Assembly (NCBI GenBank): GCA_004794655.1
Contig: SMMW01000622.1
Span: forward strand, 8,453,001-8,517,000
Direction of reading: 5' to 3'
Source of the DNA: Marisa cornuarietis
Taxonomy: Eukaryota; Mollusca; Gastropoda; Architaenioglossa; Ampullariidae
DNA: 64,000 nt
Position 1 is the first letter of the stretch. Every line of letters begins with the position of its first letter. The translations under genes were made by a program, and so were the position numbers. This document shows, one piece after another, positions 36,120 through 48,900 of the stretch. The notes beneath the pieces were generated by a model. The model ran no database searches, had not been told where the DNA came from, and saw only the letters and a list, made by a program, of their open reading frames with translations.

Positions 36120-36534
36120 CCTCCCGTATCCAAATACACATCCGCCATTTCAGCCGTCCCATACGATCGGGCTACAGCCTCCGCGACTTCAATGGGAAGC
36201 GCCACCTGCGCAGGCCCGTAACTGCACGCAGAAAGGGGAGAGTATCGAGCCGAGGTAGGGGCGAGTACTCGGGAGAGCGCGAAGGAAGTCGATCGAAACG
36301 AGATCTCCGTACATCGGGCTCGTGCGTAGGCAGACATAAAGCAGTCTGCGACAGTGTCAGCTCCCGTTTGGCACCCGTACACGGAAGGCAGTGGTGGTGG
36401 TGGTGGTCGTTGTTGTTGTTAATCTCTGGTGTCTTGAAAAGCCTCGCCTGTACGTCTTCTACCTGCAGCGTGATGTGGACAACAGACGGCGTCTAGCAGG
36501 CAGCGCAACGCTCCGCTTTTCATCTTCAGCGACG
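36120..36534 (+). promoter_or_regulatory. CpG-rich patch ending in a strong splice donor: candidate first exon
   Basis: About 400 bases are much richer in CpG than the flanks (for example CGTAGGCAGAC, CGAGCCGAGGTAGGGGCGAG). They end with CAGCGACG followed by GTAAGAC, an excellent donor with GT at 36535-36536. A GT-rich TGGTGGTGGTGG run lies at 36392-36410. Open frames on both strands cross the patch (plus 36035-36496, minus 36044-36382), which is expected in GC-rich sequence and is not evidence of coding. A non-coding first exon on the plus strand is the simplest model. Its partner exon is not identifiable. Confidence 0.4.
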
Positions 36535-37910
36535 GTAAGACGTAGTCCCAGAGATCTCAGGGGAAGAACAGTGGGTTTAATTTGATCGTGATTAGATACA
36601 TGTTTGTTTGTTTTTTTTTTTAAAGAAACTCATCCTTTCATTTATATTTGCTCGCGATTACTAATGATGATGCTAATGCCTATCTATTTATCTATCTTTC
36701 TACTCACCAGCCGATTCACCTATCCATTCGGATATCCAACCACTGGTATTTCTACTTTTATGTCTGCTTTTTTTCCTGCGTGGGTGCTCACACGAAGAAA
36801 AATTAATATATGTCACAGATATTGCTTCGAAGTGCCAAATGGCTGCCCTTTTGTAAAACCTTACTATTTGACGGTACTCATATTCTCTGGTCTGGCTGTA
36901 ATTGCACTAGTAGGTCTACAACAATTAAAAAAAATGTTTTGATGCAGTGACGATGGAACTTCTAATCTCCCTTGGGACGATGTTCGAGTGAGTTAAATGT
37001 TTAGTGGAATGCAATTTGTTTGGTTTATTGACTAGCTACAACTCAATACAGTGTGAATGCCTTCACCAGCCTTCTATTCTTAAGATAGACGGTTACAAAC
37101 ATCATCATAGACAGAAAGAGGTCAATAATATAGAAAGCTTACGCATATCTCCTTAAGTAGAATTTCTTTGATTTGTAATTATCCATTTAAATATTTGAAA
37201 CTAGGGCTTATATAAATTAAAAGACGTTGTTTGATGTTACATTACTGTCAGTTAGAAATTAACGCTTTCTAGCCTTGACCTGATGTCACGAGACGTAGCA
37301 GGTGCACAAAAGGTTATTGTGTTATTTTACGAAAAGAATGAACAAATTACAAATATTGATTGGATTTGTATCAAGAAAAAAACTCAGCTGTTGACACCCA
37401 AAAACTTTTTGCTGAAGCTGATTGTTATATACCTTATGATCACCACAACGTTAATTAGTTTTCTTTGTCATGGTATTCAGGCATTCAACCTGAACGTAGC
37501 AGCTACAAACTATCTACAGTTACAGCAGCTATAAGTGATTCAGATTATTACTGTTGAAAGTTGTCTCTCTCTCCATCATTTTATTTCTTTTCGTCTGTAA
37601 GTCGAAAATTTGATCAATGTGTGTGAATCTGTGTCGATTGGTGAATGAATGAAGTGCCTGTATGTTTCAGTTACTGTCAGGTTACTGTTAATTTCTTCAA
37701 AGTCAGAAACGGACCCCTGTAAATTTTTAATAAAACAGGCCTCAGAATACAACAGAATTCATTGTTGAAACAAAAAAAGCACCCTGGTAAATACTTCCTA
37801 TGAAAATACTTTGCCATATAATACTTAATGACAGTCATACTCAAACAGTACCACAGGACGACGAAAGGTCTGAAGAGACAGCCGCGAAGAAACAGGAGGA
37901 AAACCCCATA
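36535..37910. other. Anonymous DNA
   Basis: The plus-strand frame at 36604-36942 has hydrophobic stretches but low-complexity codons and no recognisable family. No other gene, RNA or repeat is supported. Confidence 0.4.
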
Positions 37911-37978
37911 AGACCGTGACAGCTACCCTATTAAGATTGTGACAGCTACTGTATTAAGACTGCTACAGCTATTATTTT
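37911..37978. repeat. Short tandem repeat, 23-bp unit, three copies
   Basis: Units resemble AGATTGTGACAGCTACTGTA and start at 37911, 37934 and 37957. Confidence 0.85.
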
Positions 37979-38549
37979 ATTTCACGTTTTATCACCGCAA
38001 ATGCGTTTAAACTGGCGCCTGCACTCTGTGTGCGTCGACTGTCGAAGCTCATTCTGGTCCCAAGTCACTTGTCACTTTCACCAACCTCGCGTGAGACACC
38101 GGGTATCATAAGGCTGCTGCAGCTCGGGCCATACAATTATCACGTGACAATGATGGGGTGGGCACACACCCATGGCATTAGCGTGGGTGGCCTTGGAGCC
38201 AACCGCCGCGCAGATTGCTTTGCGCACGGACTCGGCTAGTTTGAGGAAGAGGAGGAGGAGGAGGAAGAGAGAGAGAGACAGAGAGGAGCGTGCTAGCCTC
38301 ATTCCGTGTCTAGGTTAACTCTCGCAAACCAGACTCACGTAATACTTTGCAATTGATAGGCCACGCCGCCTGTAGGCAGGGAGGGAGGAGAGGTGTGTAA
38401 GGGTCGGGGAAGGGGGAGGGAAACGGTTTCCTCTACCAAGACATCCTTCCGTGATTGAGACCGGAAAAAGCGTGTTCAAGCATGAGAATTTGGTTATAGA
38501 AGGTCTTTGGGTTAGATTGTAAAGGCAAGCTTCAGGTCACACGGAGTGC

Positions 38550-38760
38550 TGTAGGGGCTGGTTGGACAGGAAACAGATAGTGAGCAGATAGCACATGACG
38601 GAAAGTTTTTACCTCTAAAACTGGTTGTACAGCAGACAGGAAGTATTAAGACAGAATGCTGCATATGCTGGTCGACAGCAGACAGGAAGTATTAAGATAA
38701 AATGTTGTAAATACTGGTCGTACAGCAGGTGTGCAGATGGTATAAAGTGCTCACGAGCTT
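38550..38760. repeat. Degenerate minisatellite, about 46-bp unit
   Basis: The core CAGCAGACAGGAAGTATTAA occurs in two clear copies (near 38630 and 38680). Weaker relatives lie on both sides (CTGGTTGGACAGGAAACAGA at 38560, CTGGTCGTACAGCAGGTGTG at 38715) and possibly reach 38880. Confidence 0.75.
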
Positions 38761-38929
38761 GTCGGGCAGAAGACAAAAAGTATCTAGGGTGAGTGCTTTA
38801 CATGCTTATCGGAAATTAGGAGGTGTGACGATGACATGAAGTGCTGGACAAGATGGTCAGACATCAGACAGGCAGCATGCCTCAGTCATAAAGCCTAAGG
38901 TGATGCAAAACAAAGGGACCTTTATAGTA

Positions 38930-39481
38930 CATATTGTTACCTACTGGTTACTAACCAGTATAGTAGTCCGTTCTACAACTCGGATAACTATTTTCCCATA
39001 TAAAATAAAGGAAATAGGGTTAATGCGTTCCAACCCTCCCACAGCAACACAATTTATATGTAAATACGGTATAATATACAGTACTGTATAGTAAATGTTA
39101 ATGGGACAATAATATAAATAATATAGATAATAAAATAATAAAATATAATATGTTATATTTATCAATCTTACGTTGGAGGAGAGGGAGACTGTCGATAACG
39201 GAGGTAGGCAGATGTCGGGAGAGGAGGGAGTGAGTCGGATAGCAGACGGGTGCTGAATAAATCAACTGATGAGACAACACTATTCACACTGTTTTTAATT
39301 TGAAACAATTAGATTTTTCCTAAGACTACATTCTTTTTGTGTATTTACGCTACGAAATATAAATGATTCGAGCTCGTATATCGAATTGCCGCTCGTAAGT
39401 AAGAACAAAATTTCCACTAATTTTTTGCTCATATCTCGATTTACTCGTATATTGGTTCACTCGTATGTAGAGGTCTTACTG
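38930..39481. mobile_element. Tigger/pogo-like non-autonomous DNA transposon
   Basis: The right end contains ACTCGTATATTGG, ACTCGTATGTAGAGG and ends CTTACTGTA. Inverted, this gives a CAGTAAGACCTCTACATACG terminus of the kind seen in Tigger/pogo elements. The left internal part has CCCATATAAAATAAAGGAAA and GGGTTAATGCGTTCCAACC, also typical of this group (a poorly conserved GGAAAT...TTAATCCGTTCC region). TA flanks both proposed ends (38928-38929 and 39482-39483). The left inverted repeat is strongly diverged. No transposase is encoded in the 552 bases. Family assignment is from memory. Confidence 0.65.
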
Positions 39482-42400
39482 TACTGTCAATGGTAATGAA
39501 AAGTATGTAATCACTAGTGTACATCTGCTTTTATTTATAAGGAAAAGTGCGGAGCTGTACATGGCATTAAAAAAGAGCAGGAATGAACCTTTGCGATGAC
39601 CACTAGAAAAAGATTAGTTTCGTAACATGGTGACCTGCGGTATAAACATATGTGCAAGCCTTTGATATATTCTACTACTATATTGTTGATAACTGTGTGC
39701 AGAAACTGCGGTACCCATCACAGTGCTCAAGAAAAAAATCTGTAGTCATATCTTAAGAATATAAAACAATACAGATTCTGTGTTTTCTTTTTTAAAGAAA
39801 ACTAGCCATAACCTTATCCTCATTACTAATTGAGCAATAGCTATGATTTAGAGGAGCTATTTCATTTGTCGTGACCATTTTTTTTTACATTTCTTTAGAT
39901 CGTTTAAAACTGTGGCTTTGTGTGGAATGAATTCCTCCTGTAGGCTCCGCATGGACTCCGCACCACATCCCCTCACAGCTACGGTGGCTGAGCTGGAATA
40001 TCCAGCGACTGGTTAAGACTGCGACGTAGTATATAGCATAATATTCAAATTTGTTGTCTAGAGAATGTCAGATGATTCCACTGAACTGGTAAAAATGCTT
40101 GTAAAGAAATCTGGACAGCTCTGTATATTGACCAAACGTTCCAATGTCCTGAGCGTTCTCTTAAAAGCCACTGGTTTCTTCTGACCTTTACACATAGCTT
40201 TTCCAAACTTGTTTAACATTTGACGACATTTTCCCAGCTGTAAAAGGCCTTTTAGAACAACCACTACCTTGGTGGCTACTGCTTAGTCCTTTCTAATTTG
40301 CTTAAAGAAGTTGTTTACGAATAGACTGAGATCAATACAAAAGATGATTTCTCAGAGTTTGACCGAATAACCTACGTATGTTCTCGCGATACAAACAGAC
40401 ATTGTCATGCACAGAAATAGGTAAAATAATGAATTCTACTTTTGTGCGTTTGCGTTGTCAAGCCAAAAGAAAAGACGAGACCGTGTGTCAGTTGGGCGTA
40501 CACGTGGGTCTTCAGAACTTCACTCGTTTGACCGCTTCTAGAGAGCTGTTTGTGTGCTTCCAGCGATGACTGCAAAGACAGATGTAGGCTTAAGAACAGT
40601 CTCAGTTTGTTCACACGTGCATGCAGCTGATCTAGCTGTCTGTGTAAATTCCTTCCCCACCAACAGGGCTATATTTGTAGCTGACATTTAGAAACCCAAG
40701 AAAAAAGTGACAATGCAATACTTGGTGATTAAAGTCATTCAGAGAGAAAAAATGCTTTAAATGTAGCAGGGCAATGCCAGATGAATATAATCCACTCCAG
40801 CTTATGGTTTGCCAGGATGTATATTTCAAAATGACTATTTTGGATGTTTTATGAAACGTTCCTTCTCCAGCTCTCGAGATACTAGACTATGTAAATCACA
40901 ATGCACACAAAGACCATGACTGTCCGCTGTGGTGCCTAATCCATCAAAACGACTAGCCCTCCTATTGACTGGGGTTTTTAACCACATAAGCGTTTCCACA
41001 ACCTTTTTCATGTTCATATGTCTTTTAGCTCACTATTTTCTATGCAATGTAATGCTTAAATGCTTGTATCATGAAAATGAAAACAAATGAAAGACGGAAG
41101 GCAGTCTATATATGACACACCAACACGCCGAGTATTCTCTCTTTTTCCCTTCCTCTCTCTGTCCCTTATTCTGTCTTTTCTTCTCTCTCTCTCTCTCTCT
41201 CCCTTTTGTGTTCTTTTACCACCGCTCCCACGTCTCCCGTTTTCTGTATGTGCGTTTTTGCGAGACTGTATTATAGAAAAATGTTCAAACTGTTAAAATT
41301 CTAACGTCTGAAAATGCTGGATAGGTCTATGTGAAATCCAGTATAGAATCACTAGGATTTCTCACTACGCACGTTGTCCAGGTATCTCCAGTCCCCTCCC
41401 CCACATTTTGTTAACTGTGTAATTTTCTCTACGGGTAAGTTATTCCCGATTGTCAAGATATAGATTAATTCAAACCCCAAGTATGTTTTGTACCTTTTGG
41501 AGGAGGTGCGACCAGTTCTGATTTACACCATTTCCAGCTTGTTTTGTGCATTTAGCTAGGCCTGGGAGTACTTGCATAATGAAAATCCCTATTGAACCTG
41601 CTCCAGTAATGTTAAACAGGAGTCGGTACTATCGGGGTGTGAGGAGGTGCATTGGAATATTATCAGTTTTATCTGCCAGGAGCGTCAAAAGCTTCTGTCC
41701 TTCCCTATCATGACATCATTTAGCCAATGTTGTTTAACTGGGCTTTGTAATCTCTCTTACTCTGCTCTTACTTTTCTCGTGGTGCGTGTGCGCGTGCTCT
41801 CATGCTTGAGTAAGGAAGAGCGAGAGAAAGAGTATTCATCTTTGTGGAAATAAGCTTCATTAAATTTGCATTAGAAGAGTGCTACGTATGTGGAAGCACA
41901 CGCAGTAGACCCTTTCCAAATCCTCCAAACTAAAGGTTTTGTAATTTTCCTAATGGCGAAGGCAGAGAGAACATTTTCTTGTGTCCTACATACAAGAAAT
42001 TAGCAACACCCCCCCCCCCTCATGCTGCTATTTAGTCATCCGTAGGATCTGTACCTATTAGAAGTAAAAGGATTACTAAAAACATGTTATACTGCAAACA
42101 TTCACAAACAAAACTTAAAGCCATACTGAAACAATAGCGTTTTACCACCCACAGATGCCAGGGACAAACACTAAACTGAATATCAATGCTTAAAATTACA
42201 TAAATAGTATGCTTAACCATAAAGAAAGAACTGTGTTTAACCATAACTAAATAGCTATGCGTAAACACGGATAAAGCAAATCAGGCTACTGCGCACAATC
42301 TTTGCGGCCACCACACAAGGAACATTGGGTCTGTCCACCTTTGATGTCGACGCTGCAAAATACCTGCATCGATTTTTGTCTCAAACCCGTCTTTCAATCA

Positions 42401-43371
42401 TTCCTATAGTCGAGGTGTCCGTCAGGTGTGTGCCACTGTCGATGCTTTGAACTGTCTGGGTCTCTTGGTAGTTACATTATTTTTGCTCCGCCACAGGAAT
42501 GCAGATCCATTGCCGACTACCACTGCAAATATTTGCTTATGGAGGAAATAATGTTAATAAGCTTTAAGGAATGACCTCTACAGGTTAGTTGAGGAGCAGA
42601 GAGAGAGAGTGTATGTAGCCAAAGAAGTACTGCTTAGTTATATATAACAAAGTGGTTTGAGGTTTCCTATCTTTATAATTTTATAACTTATTAAATATAT
42701 ATATTGCTTAGTTTATTTCAGGAATAGCAAAGTAACGTCGATATTATTTTACTATTTCTGTGTTATCGACTACTCCTGACAATAAAAAGAGGCAAGTTTA
42801 ATGCCATTACTGTTGAACGACGATGGGCGTGTATCGTGTGCACACAGTGTTGTTTAGTGGGAGGAGAGAGAGAGAGAAAGGCTGTGACAGCTTGACCTGA
42901 CCCAGACATAAGCTGAACCATTGACACAATATCTCAAACCCAAGCTAGTCGTTGACTTTGACATTAGTAGCAATATCTGGTGACGAAAGTGAAAACTGAT
43001 TTAATACTGACGGTTTTCTTTATTGGAACATGTAAGTCTCAGTATCTGCGAACCCTAGCCACTGCATTTTTTTAATTTTTCATAAACTCACAACCTTGTA
43101 AACTGTTTATTTTTTTTTTTACGAGTGGTAAAATGGTTGCTTGGCGGCTTCAGTATTTTCTGTTATAGCACGCACAGAATCTGTTCAGTAGTTTCTAGAT
43201 CAGTGGGGTCAGAAAACCCTGAAGGGAGCTGACTCAACACGACCTTCAAAAATCTAGAACAAACTGTAACTGAAACCTATGAGAAAAATGAGATAAATTT
43301 AAAATCATTTTCAAACTTCAATCAACGGACATTTATTACTGAAAAATGCAAACAACAAAAATGATTTTCAG
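39482..43371. other. Anonymous DNA
   Basis: No supported gene. Pyrimidine-rich tract at 41115-41240; short C run at 42009-42019; short TA-rich stretches. Open frames at 40378-40569 and 42032-42268 show nothing recognisable. Confidence 0.45.
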
Positions 43372-43557
43372 GTGAAAGATTGTCTGTTCTTCCACCTGCC
43401 AGTCTGTTTGGCGGTCTGCTCTTTGGCGTTATTATGTCTCGACGGCAGCACTTTTGTGGAAGAATCGTCTGAAGTGCCAGACAACGGGAGATGTGTTAGT
43501 CTTTTTGATGAGGCCTCGCTTGTCTGCCATACAAGAAGGCCTTTGTGTGGTCATTGA
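43372..43557 (+). CDS. Possible cysteine-containing exon, unrecognised
   Basis: A good-looking acceptor (ATGATTTTCAG, AG at 43370-43371) precedes an open frame of 61 codons with seven cysteines, ending in TGA at about 43555. The first 25 residues are hydrophobic (LFFHLPVCLAVCSLALLCLD) and look like a signal or membrane segment, but the frame begins with GTG and has no in-frame ATG, so it would need an upstream exon. No homology is recognised and the polypyrimidine tract is weak. This is a marginal call. Confidence 0.2.
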   Translation: MKDCLFFHLPVCLAVCSLALLCLDGSTFVEESSEVPDNGRCVSLFDEASLVCHTRRPLCGH

Positions 43558-45529
43558 ATGTAGGTACAATAGCAATAGCTGATCTTGCTCCTCCTGCGGT
43601 AGCTCGCGAGGGGACAGACTCCTTGCAGCTCCTAGGCTTCCTGATCCGGCACCATACTAGAGTTCTGAATGAAAGAGCTTGAAGAGGATTTATTGTCTCG
43701 TTAAGAAGACTGAAAGAAGAAATGTTTCTCTAAGTAGTTTAGTAGAGAGGGACAGTGTGGAAAAGATCGCAGTCGCTTAGACAACGTGTGTCTGCAAATA
43801 TAGATCGCTGCTGATGTTAAGTCTGTCCTGAACTGTCCTGTCCTCAGCAGATGTGAAATAATAATTATTTTGTCCTCGAATCTTTAGATTAAATAAACTG
43901 CTAAGTTCCACTGGACAGGATTCCAGAACACGTAGCTTATATATATAAACTTAAAACTAAAATTATTGTTGATCTAATTTTTTTTAATTTTTGGCTTAAG
44001 AATTGAAGTGTGTAGGCAGTGGGAACCTATTAGTCCTTTCTCAATTTCTTTATATGTTCAGGTATCGTTCGTCAACTCTCCATCTCAGAATAAATAGAAT
44101 TGAAGGTGACATTAAATTAAAACCTCCATGGAAAGTATTTTGTAGACAATTCAATGGTTGTTTAATAAAACCACTAGGAAACATTTTAAGACGTGTAAAT
44201 GAAAGAAGTTTCCGCTGAACACAAAGCGGATGTTTTTCTCCTAGCCTTAATATTTTCAAGTATTATTTACTAGGATCCCAACATGTGAGGGCCAATAGCC
44301 TCCTATATTTAGGAATCAGTCCGACCTACACTGCATATAAAATGTGTAGTAAGATACGTTTAAAGCTTTCAAATGTTTCGCTTTTGGCTTTGATCTTTCT
44401 GAAGCACTGGCCTGCAGAGTCCAGGAACACATGATGTGACTAGAGGCTAGCTGTATGGCTGTCAGTTTATATTGTCATAAAATAGTAGCGGCTTGTATTC
44501 ATTGATGTTTTAAAAAGTGATGTAAATAATCATGCCCTTGACTTTAACTTAAACTTTTATTTTTTCCGTCACTGAATTGCAGTGATTTAACAACAGTATC
44601 GGCAAGTCGTTCACACTAAAGTAATAAATTTAGGTCCCATCCAGCCAGCACCTTGATTTCTCACTGTGCACTTTGCCCTTAAACATGGACATGGTCATGA
44701 ACAGTCGGCGTCTATCCAGATTTTCAATTTCACAATAACTGATTGATATTTATGAGCCTCTGGTACTACGTTATGCATATTTATAGTCAGGCGTTTACTG
44801 GGAGGCTTTTCTAAAAGAAAGATTTACTAAAATGCTTCTTATATTATTGGTTATAGCTGAGAAATCTCTCTTGACTAAATATTTAAAACACCAAAGAATG
44901 TCATGTTGAGAGCAACAGAAACAAGAAGTACAATTGATGGTGATAGAGAACAAGAGAACAAGTTCAGCGGTTTACACGCTCAGACTTTCTAGTATTGTTA
45001 GGCGTATGGCATGAGTTCAAAAGTCAGTGGGTTGTTTACGGATAACCTCTCTTTGCTGCAGATAACTATAGATTGGCAGGTGGTAGATAAACATAAATTA
45101 ATAGCCGAAGAAGATCGCGAATATCTTGTCTTCTCATTATACTCGTTTTCGGAGATTTTTTCTGATTTAATTCGTCATCTCAGCATCTCTACTGTCCTGG
45201 CATATTGCTATATCTAGTGTCCTGTCACACTGCTGTAGCCAATCTCCTGTAAGTCCTTTCATTTAAGCCCTTAGTTGACCTCACTTTATCACACAATTTT
45301 TGAGGATTTCGTTTCAAAGCTTTAGTAGTGTAGGTTAAAAAATAAAACAAAAGCAGAAATGAAGCAGCTTGCTGTTTCCTACAGGAAATCGTACTTACGA
45401 AGAGAGATATGCGACGGAAACCTTCAAAAGAAATAGTAAGCCTGTCAATACGATGTCATCCTGATTCAGTTGCAAACACGTTACTAGACTCATTATGAGA
45501 CGAATGTGAAGGGAGCCTGGAGGTACCAC
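43558..45529. other. Anonymous DNA
   Basis: AT-rich, no supported gene. The two overlapping frames at 44003-44218 and 44050-44259 are on opposite strands and probably chance. Confidence 0.5.
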
Positions 45530-45537
45530 TTAAAAAA
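45530..45537. repeat. Possible 8-bp target duplication, left of foldback element
   Basis: TTAAAAAA, matched at 45930-45937. Low complexity, so the match could be partly chance; a TTAA-only duplication is an alternative. Confidence 0.5.
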
Positions 45538-45929
45538 TGAATCCCAGACACTTAATCCCCGACACTTAATCCCCTAGACACTTAATCCCCAGACACTTAA
45601 TCCCCTAGACACTTAATCCCCAGACACTTAATCCCCCAAACACTTAATTCCCAGACACTTAATCCTCAAAATGAAATTTCAACTCAAAAAATTATGAAGT
45701 GAATGAAAAATTTAATTCAAATTCAAATAATACTTAGCTTCAACATTTATAACATCCCAGTCTTACCAGAGTTACCCAGAGTTACCACGCGACACATTTC
45801 TCTTACGGTTATAATATTTATAGTTCACAAAATAGCAGTTTTGAGTGTTGTGTCGCGATTTGGGGATTAAGTGTCTGGGGATTAAGTGTCTAGGGGATTA
45901 AGTGTCCGGGGATTAAGTGTCCGGTCACC
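45538..45929. mobile_element. Foldback element with inverted tandem arrays
   Basis: The left arm (about 45540-45668) holds eight tandem units of GACACTTAATCCCC with an alternating AG or TA spacer (15-16 bp per unit). The right arm (about 45860-45925) holds four units of the inverse, GGGGATTAAGTGTC. The right end closes CCGGTCACC. The middle 190 bases are AT-rich and unique, with no coding frame. The arms would form a long imperfect hairpin. Subterminal tandem arrays in inverted orientation are the mark of foldback-type or tandem-repeat-bearing MITEs. Superfamily unknown; flanking TTAAAAAA copies suggest an 8-bp or TTAA target duplication. Confidence 0.8.
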
Positions 45930-45937
45930 TTAAAAAA
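45930..45937. repeat. Possible 8-bp target duplication, right of foldback element
   Basis: TTAAAAAA, identical to 45530-45537. Confidence 0.5.
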
Positions 45938-48900
45938 ATACTAAAGCATTCAACTGAAAGAAACTTCCGTTGCTTCGTGCCCGGAAACTATAACGGTGGA
46001 CTTTCATGAAAGAAAAAAAATAAACACTCATTTCAGTTCGAAAGGTTAGCAATGTAGCAACAGGTCTGGGTTGTGCGACAGCTAGCGATCGAGTACAGAT
46101 AAAAAAGAAAGAGTACTTGAAGCTGTCGTTACCTAAGATTTAATGTATTAACCCCGTCTTCTGTCTTAAAAAGAAAGTATAAAGCCTGAATTAAATGTTA
46201 ACACTTGAGTTAATGGTCAACTACACCCCGAAGGCAAGAAAATGCACATGAACATGTCACGCATGTTATTGCGGTCTTTGACTCCCGTGATGTCTGTGAG
46301 CCTACATCTCAAGGAAGATGGATATTGTTTGCTGAAACCTTAAGAGCTATTATCTTCTACACAACTCAACCAAGTAATTTGAAAAAAAAATCAGACCTTT
46401 AAAAATATTCGATAAACGTGCATAAGACGTCAGCACAATATTTCTTCCCTCACCAAAATGCTCAGAGCGAAGAGAAAAACGCAGCATTCTTCCACTCAAT
46501 CGTTAGTGAATATGTGCAGAGTTTGCAGACAGATGCACTCGAGAGAGACGCTTTAACCTGGCAGACTGCTGTTGCTGATAGAGCTCTAATGGTGAAGTCG
46601 ATTAAAACCTCTTATCGTCGTTTTCCCTCCATACATGGCCCTCGTATCCTTCTAGTTCTTGTCTGCCTGTAACGCTCCATGAATGTTTGAGCAGTCATTC
46701 AGCGGATGCTGTCACAGGCTGTTAGCTGTGAGAAAAAGGTTTTCACTACAGTAGCTGCACATCCCTGCGGTGCGCCTGTCAATCTGAGCAAATCCGGCTT
46801 AAAAATGTGACCTACCGTGAAGCCTTGGAACAACGCACCTGCATTATACAACGTGTGTGCCTGTGGCAGGTTGTCTCAGAATCAGCCGCCATTCAGGCTT
46901 GTCTGATGTATCGAGCAGAACAATTGTTTTCTGACTTCAAGCAACGGCTTGATATCGACAAATGTTGCGTCACCTGTCGTCGTAATTTGGTCGACACGGA
47001 AGCTTCAATGGATGGTCGGAAGGGGAGGCACGCTTAATGATTCAGCTCGTAACTGGATTCTGTTTATGTTAAACATTGTTCAGGAGTGACATAAATACTA
47101 AGCCTACGAATGTCTGTGGCTTAGCAGTGGAAGCCTCAAGAAATCTCTCCCATCATCTTCATCTGCTTATCTGAAGAACGGTTCTCGCCGAAAATCAGAA
47201 ACGAGATGGTTATATTCAAGAACCCAAAGACGTGTACCTGTATGCTTTTGTGCAACATCGTCGACAACGTTCAACTGCTGTTAAGAGCTGCTTGAAAGAA
47301 ATAATGAAAGGATTTTAGAAAAAAAACATAAAGGAAATTGTTACAACAACTGTTAGAACTCTGAGTACTGTCAATGGAAGTAATTATTGTCAGGCAATGA
47401 GCTGTCATTTCTTGCAGGTCCCCAAGGGGAAAGCACTCAAAGACCACTTTATAGGTGAGAGTTACGCCGACGTCAGCAGTAGAAAGGTTTCTTGGGCGAT
47501 CACAGGGCGGCTTTGGCGAGACAGGCGGTGAATTTCTGGACCAGCAGAAACCAAACAAGAGCACAACCATTAAGCCATACAGCGACCGAATCAATGGCAT
47601 CCATCAGAGGTTAGCGCCGACACTTTTCTCCTCGTCGTCCGACCCTCTCCCACCATCACACCACGTTTTATGGAAAAGCGTTCTCACCTAGGCGCACCTG
47701 TCTCTCGTGGATCCCACCTAAAGCTTTCGATCGCCCATATCCCTCCCCCTCATTCACCCGTTCACTCCCCCCTGCAAGGGAAGGCCGACGACGATAAAAA
47801 CGATAAAGCTGAGATCGATAACAGGGTCGCGTGCATCGTGCATCGGCGATAGCTCAAAAGCATTGCGTGACTTATTAGAGGGAAACGCGTGTTAGTACAA
47901 TGACTAACACTGGTTCTCCATGGGAGGCAACTTTTATTATGGAAAGGTTGCATCCATTCTTTGAGATTATTTCTACGGATTTAGCGTTAAAAAAACTGTG
48001 AGGAGTTTTGAGCTGTAACGGAACGCAATGAATAACGAAACACCAAACTCCTCTAATAAATATAAAAGGAAACGAAGGTGAACAACGGTAATTATGCACC
48101 AGCAGCATAATAAAAAGTTAAAAAAAAATAATAGTAATTTCAAGCAACCAAAAAACCCCTTCAGATTTTAAAGAAATCTACCCAGTAAATTTTTAGTGAT
48201 TAAGAAATATGTTAACATGCCTTCCCCTCCATGAAGGAAAAAAAATGCTCTCATAAAAAAATTCCAAACCTATCAAGTCACCACCTTCATTTCCATTTTC
48301 GCTTGCGGGAACAATATAACCAGATTCGCCAAGAACGCTTGTTATATGCCCGTGTAATATGAGAGATTTTATGGAATTAGTATAGATTTAGAGAATGCCC
48401 AGCAGACCGTAGAGGTGTAGGGTGGCCAAGCCTCTTAGCCTTGTGTATCGGCATGGAACCTGAGGTGAGCAGACGAGAGCGCAGCTTGCGCCATGATGAT
48501 CTGCTGCCTGCCGCTCTCCGCACGTAACTCGGATATGTACTGTCAGGGGCTTGCGAGACTCTTATTTCTCTCTCTTTCTCTCTCTCTCCTTAACTGCTGC
48601 ATGCTTCCAAAAATAAGCAAGCATGCGTGTTAGGATCGTTAAAAGAGGGGGGGGGAATGTGAGAAGGATTCCCCGACACAAAAGAAAGCGAGACTTCTTT
48701 TTTTTTGACGATGACGATGGCAGGAAGTAAGGCACTACCGTTTGTCGGGCGGAAAAGCTCACTCAGGGGTTGAGAAACTTTAGGTTCATTAGACGATGTT
48801 GACAATGAGGCTATTTGCGTGTTTGTATTTTGGAAGGCGGCAGCATCACCCAAAACTGGGTACCAAATTTGTTCTGAATGACATGGGCCAGCTAATTAAT

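Noticed and set aside
36035..36496. Overlapping plus (153 codons) and minus (112 codons) frames
   Set aside because: GC-rich DNA has few stop codons on either strand; the patch is better read as a promoter or untranslated exon.
45540..45668. Tandem array as a possible CRISPR-like or telomere-like repeat
   Set aside because: Units are contiguous with no spacers, and an inverted array lies 190 bp away, so it is a foldback transposon arm; the window is eukaryotic.
47271..47600. Minus-strand frame with signal-like start
   Set aside because: It has a true ATG and hydrophobic leader but no cysteine pattern, family or splice support. Kept out of the gene list, though worth a transcript check.
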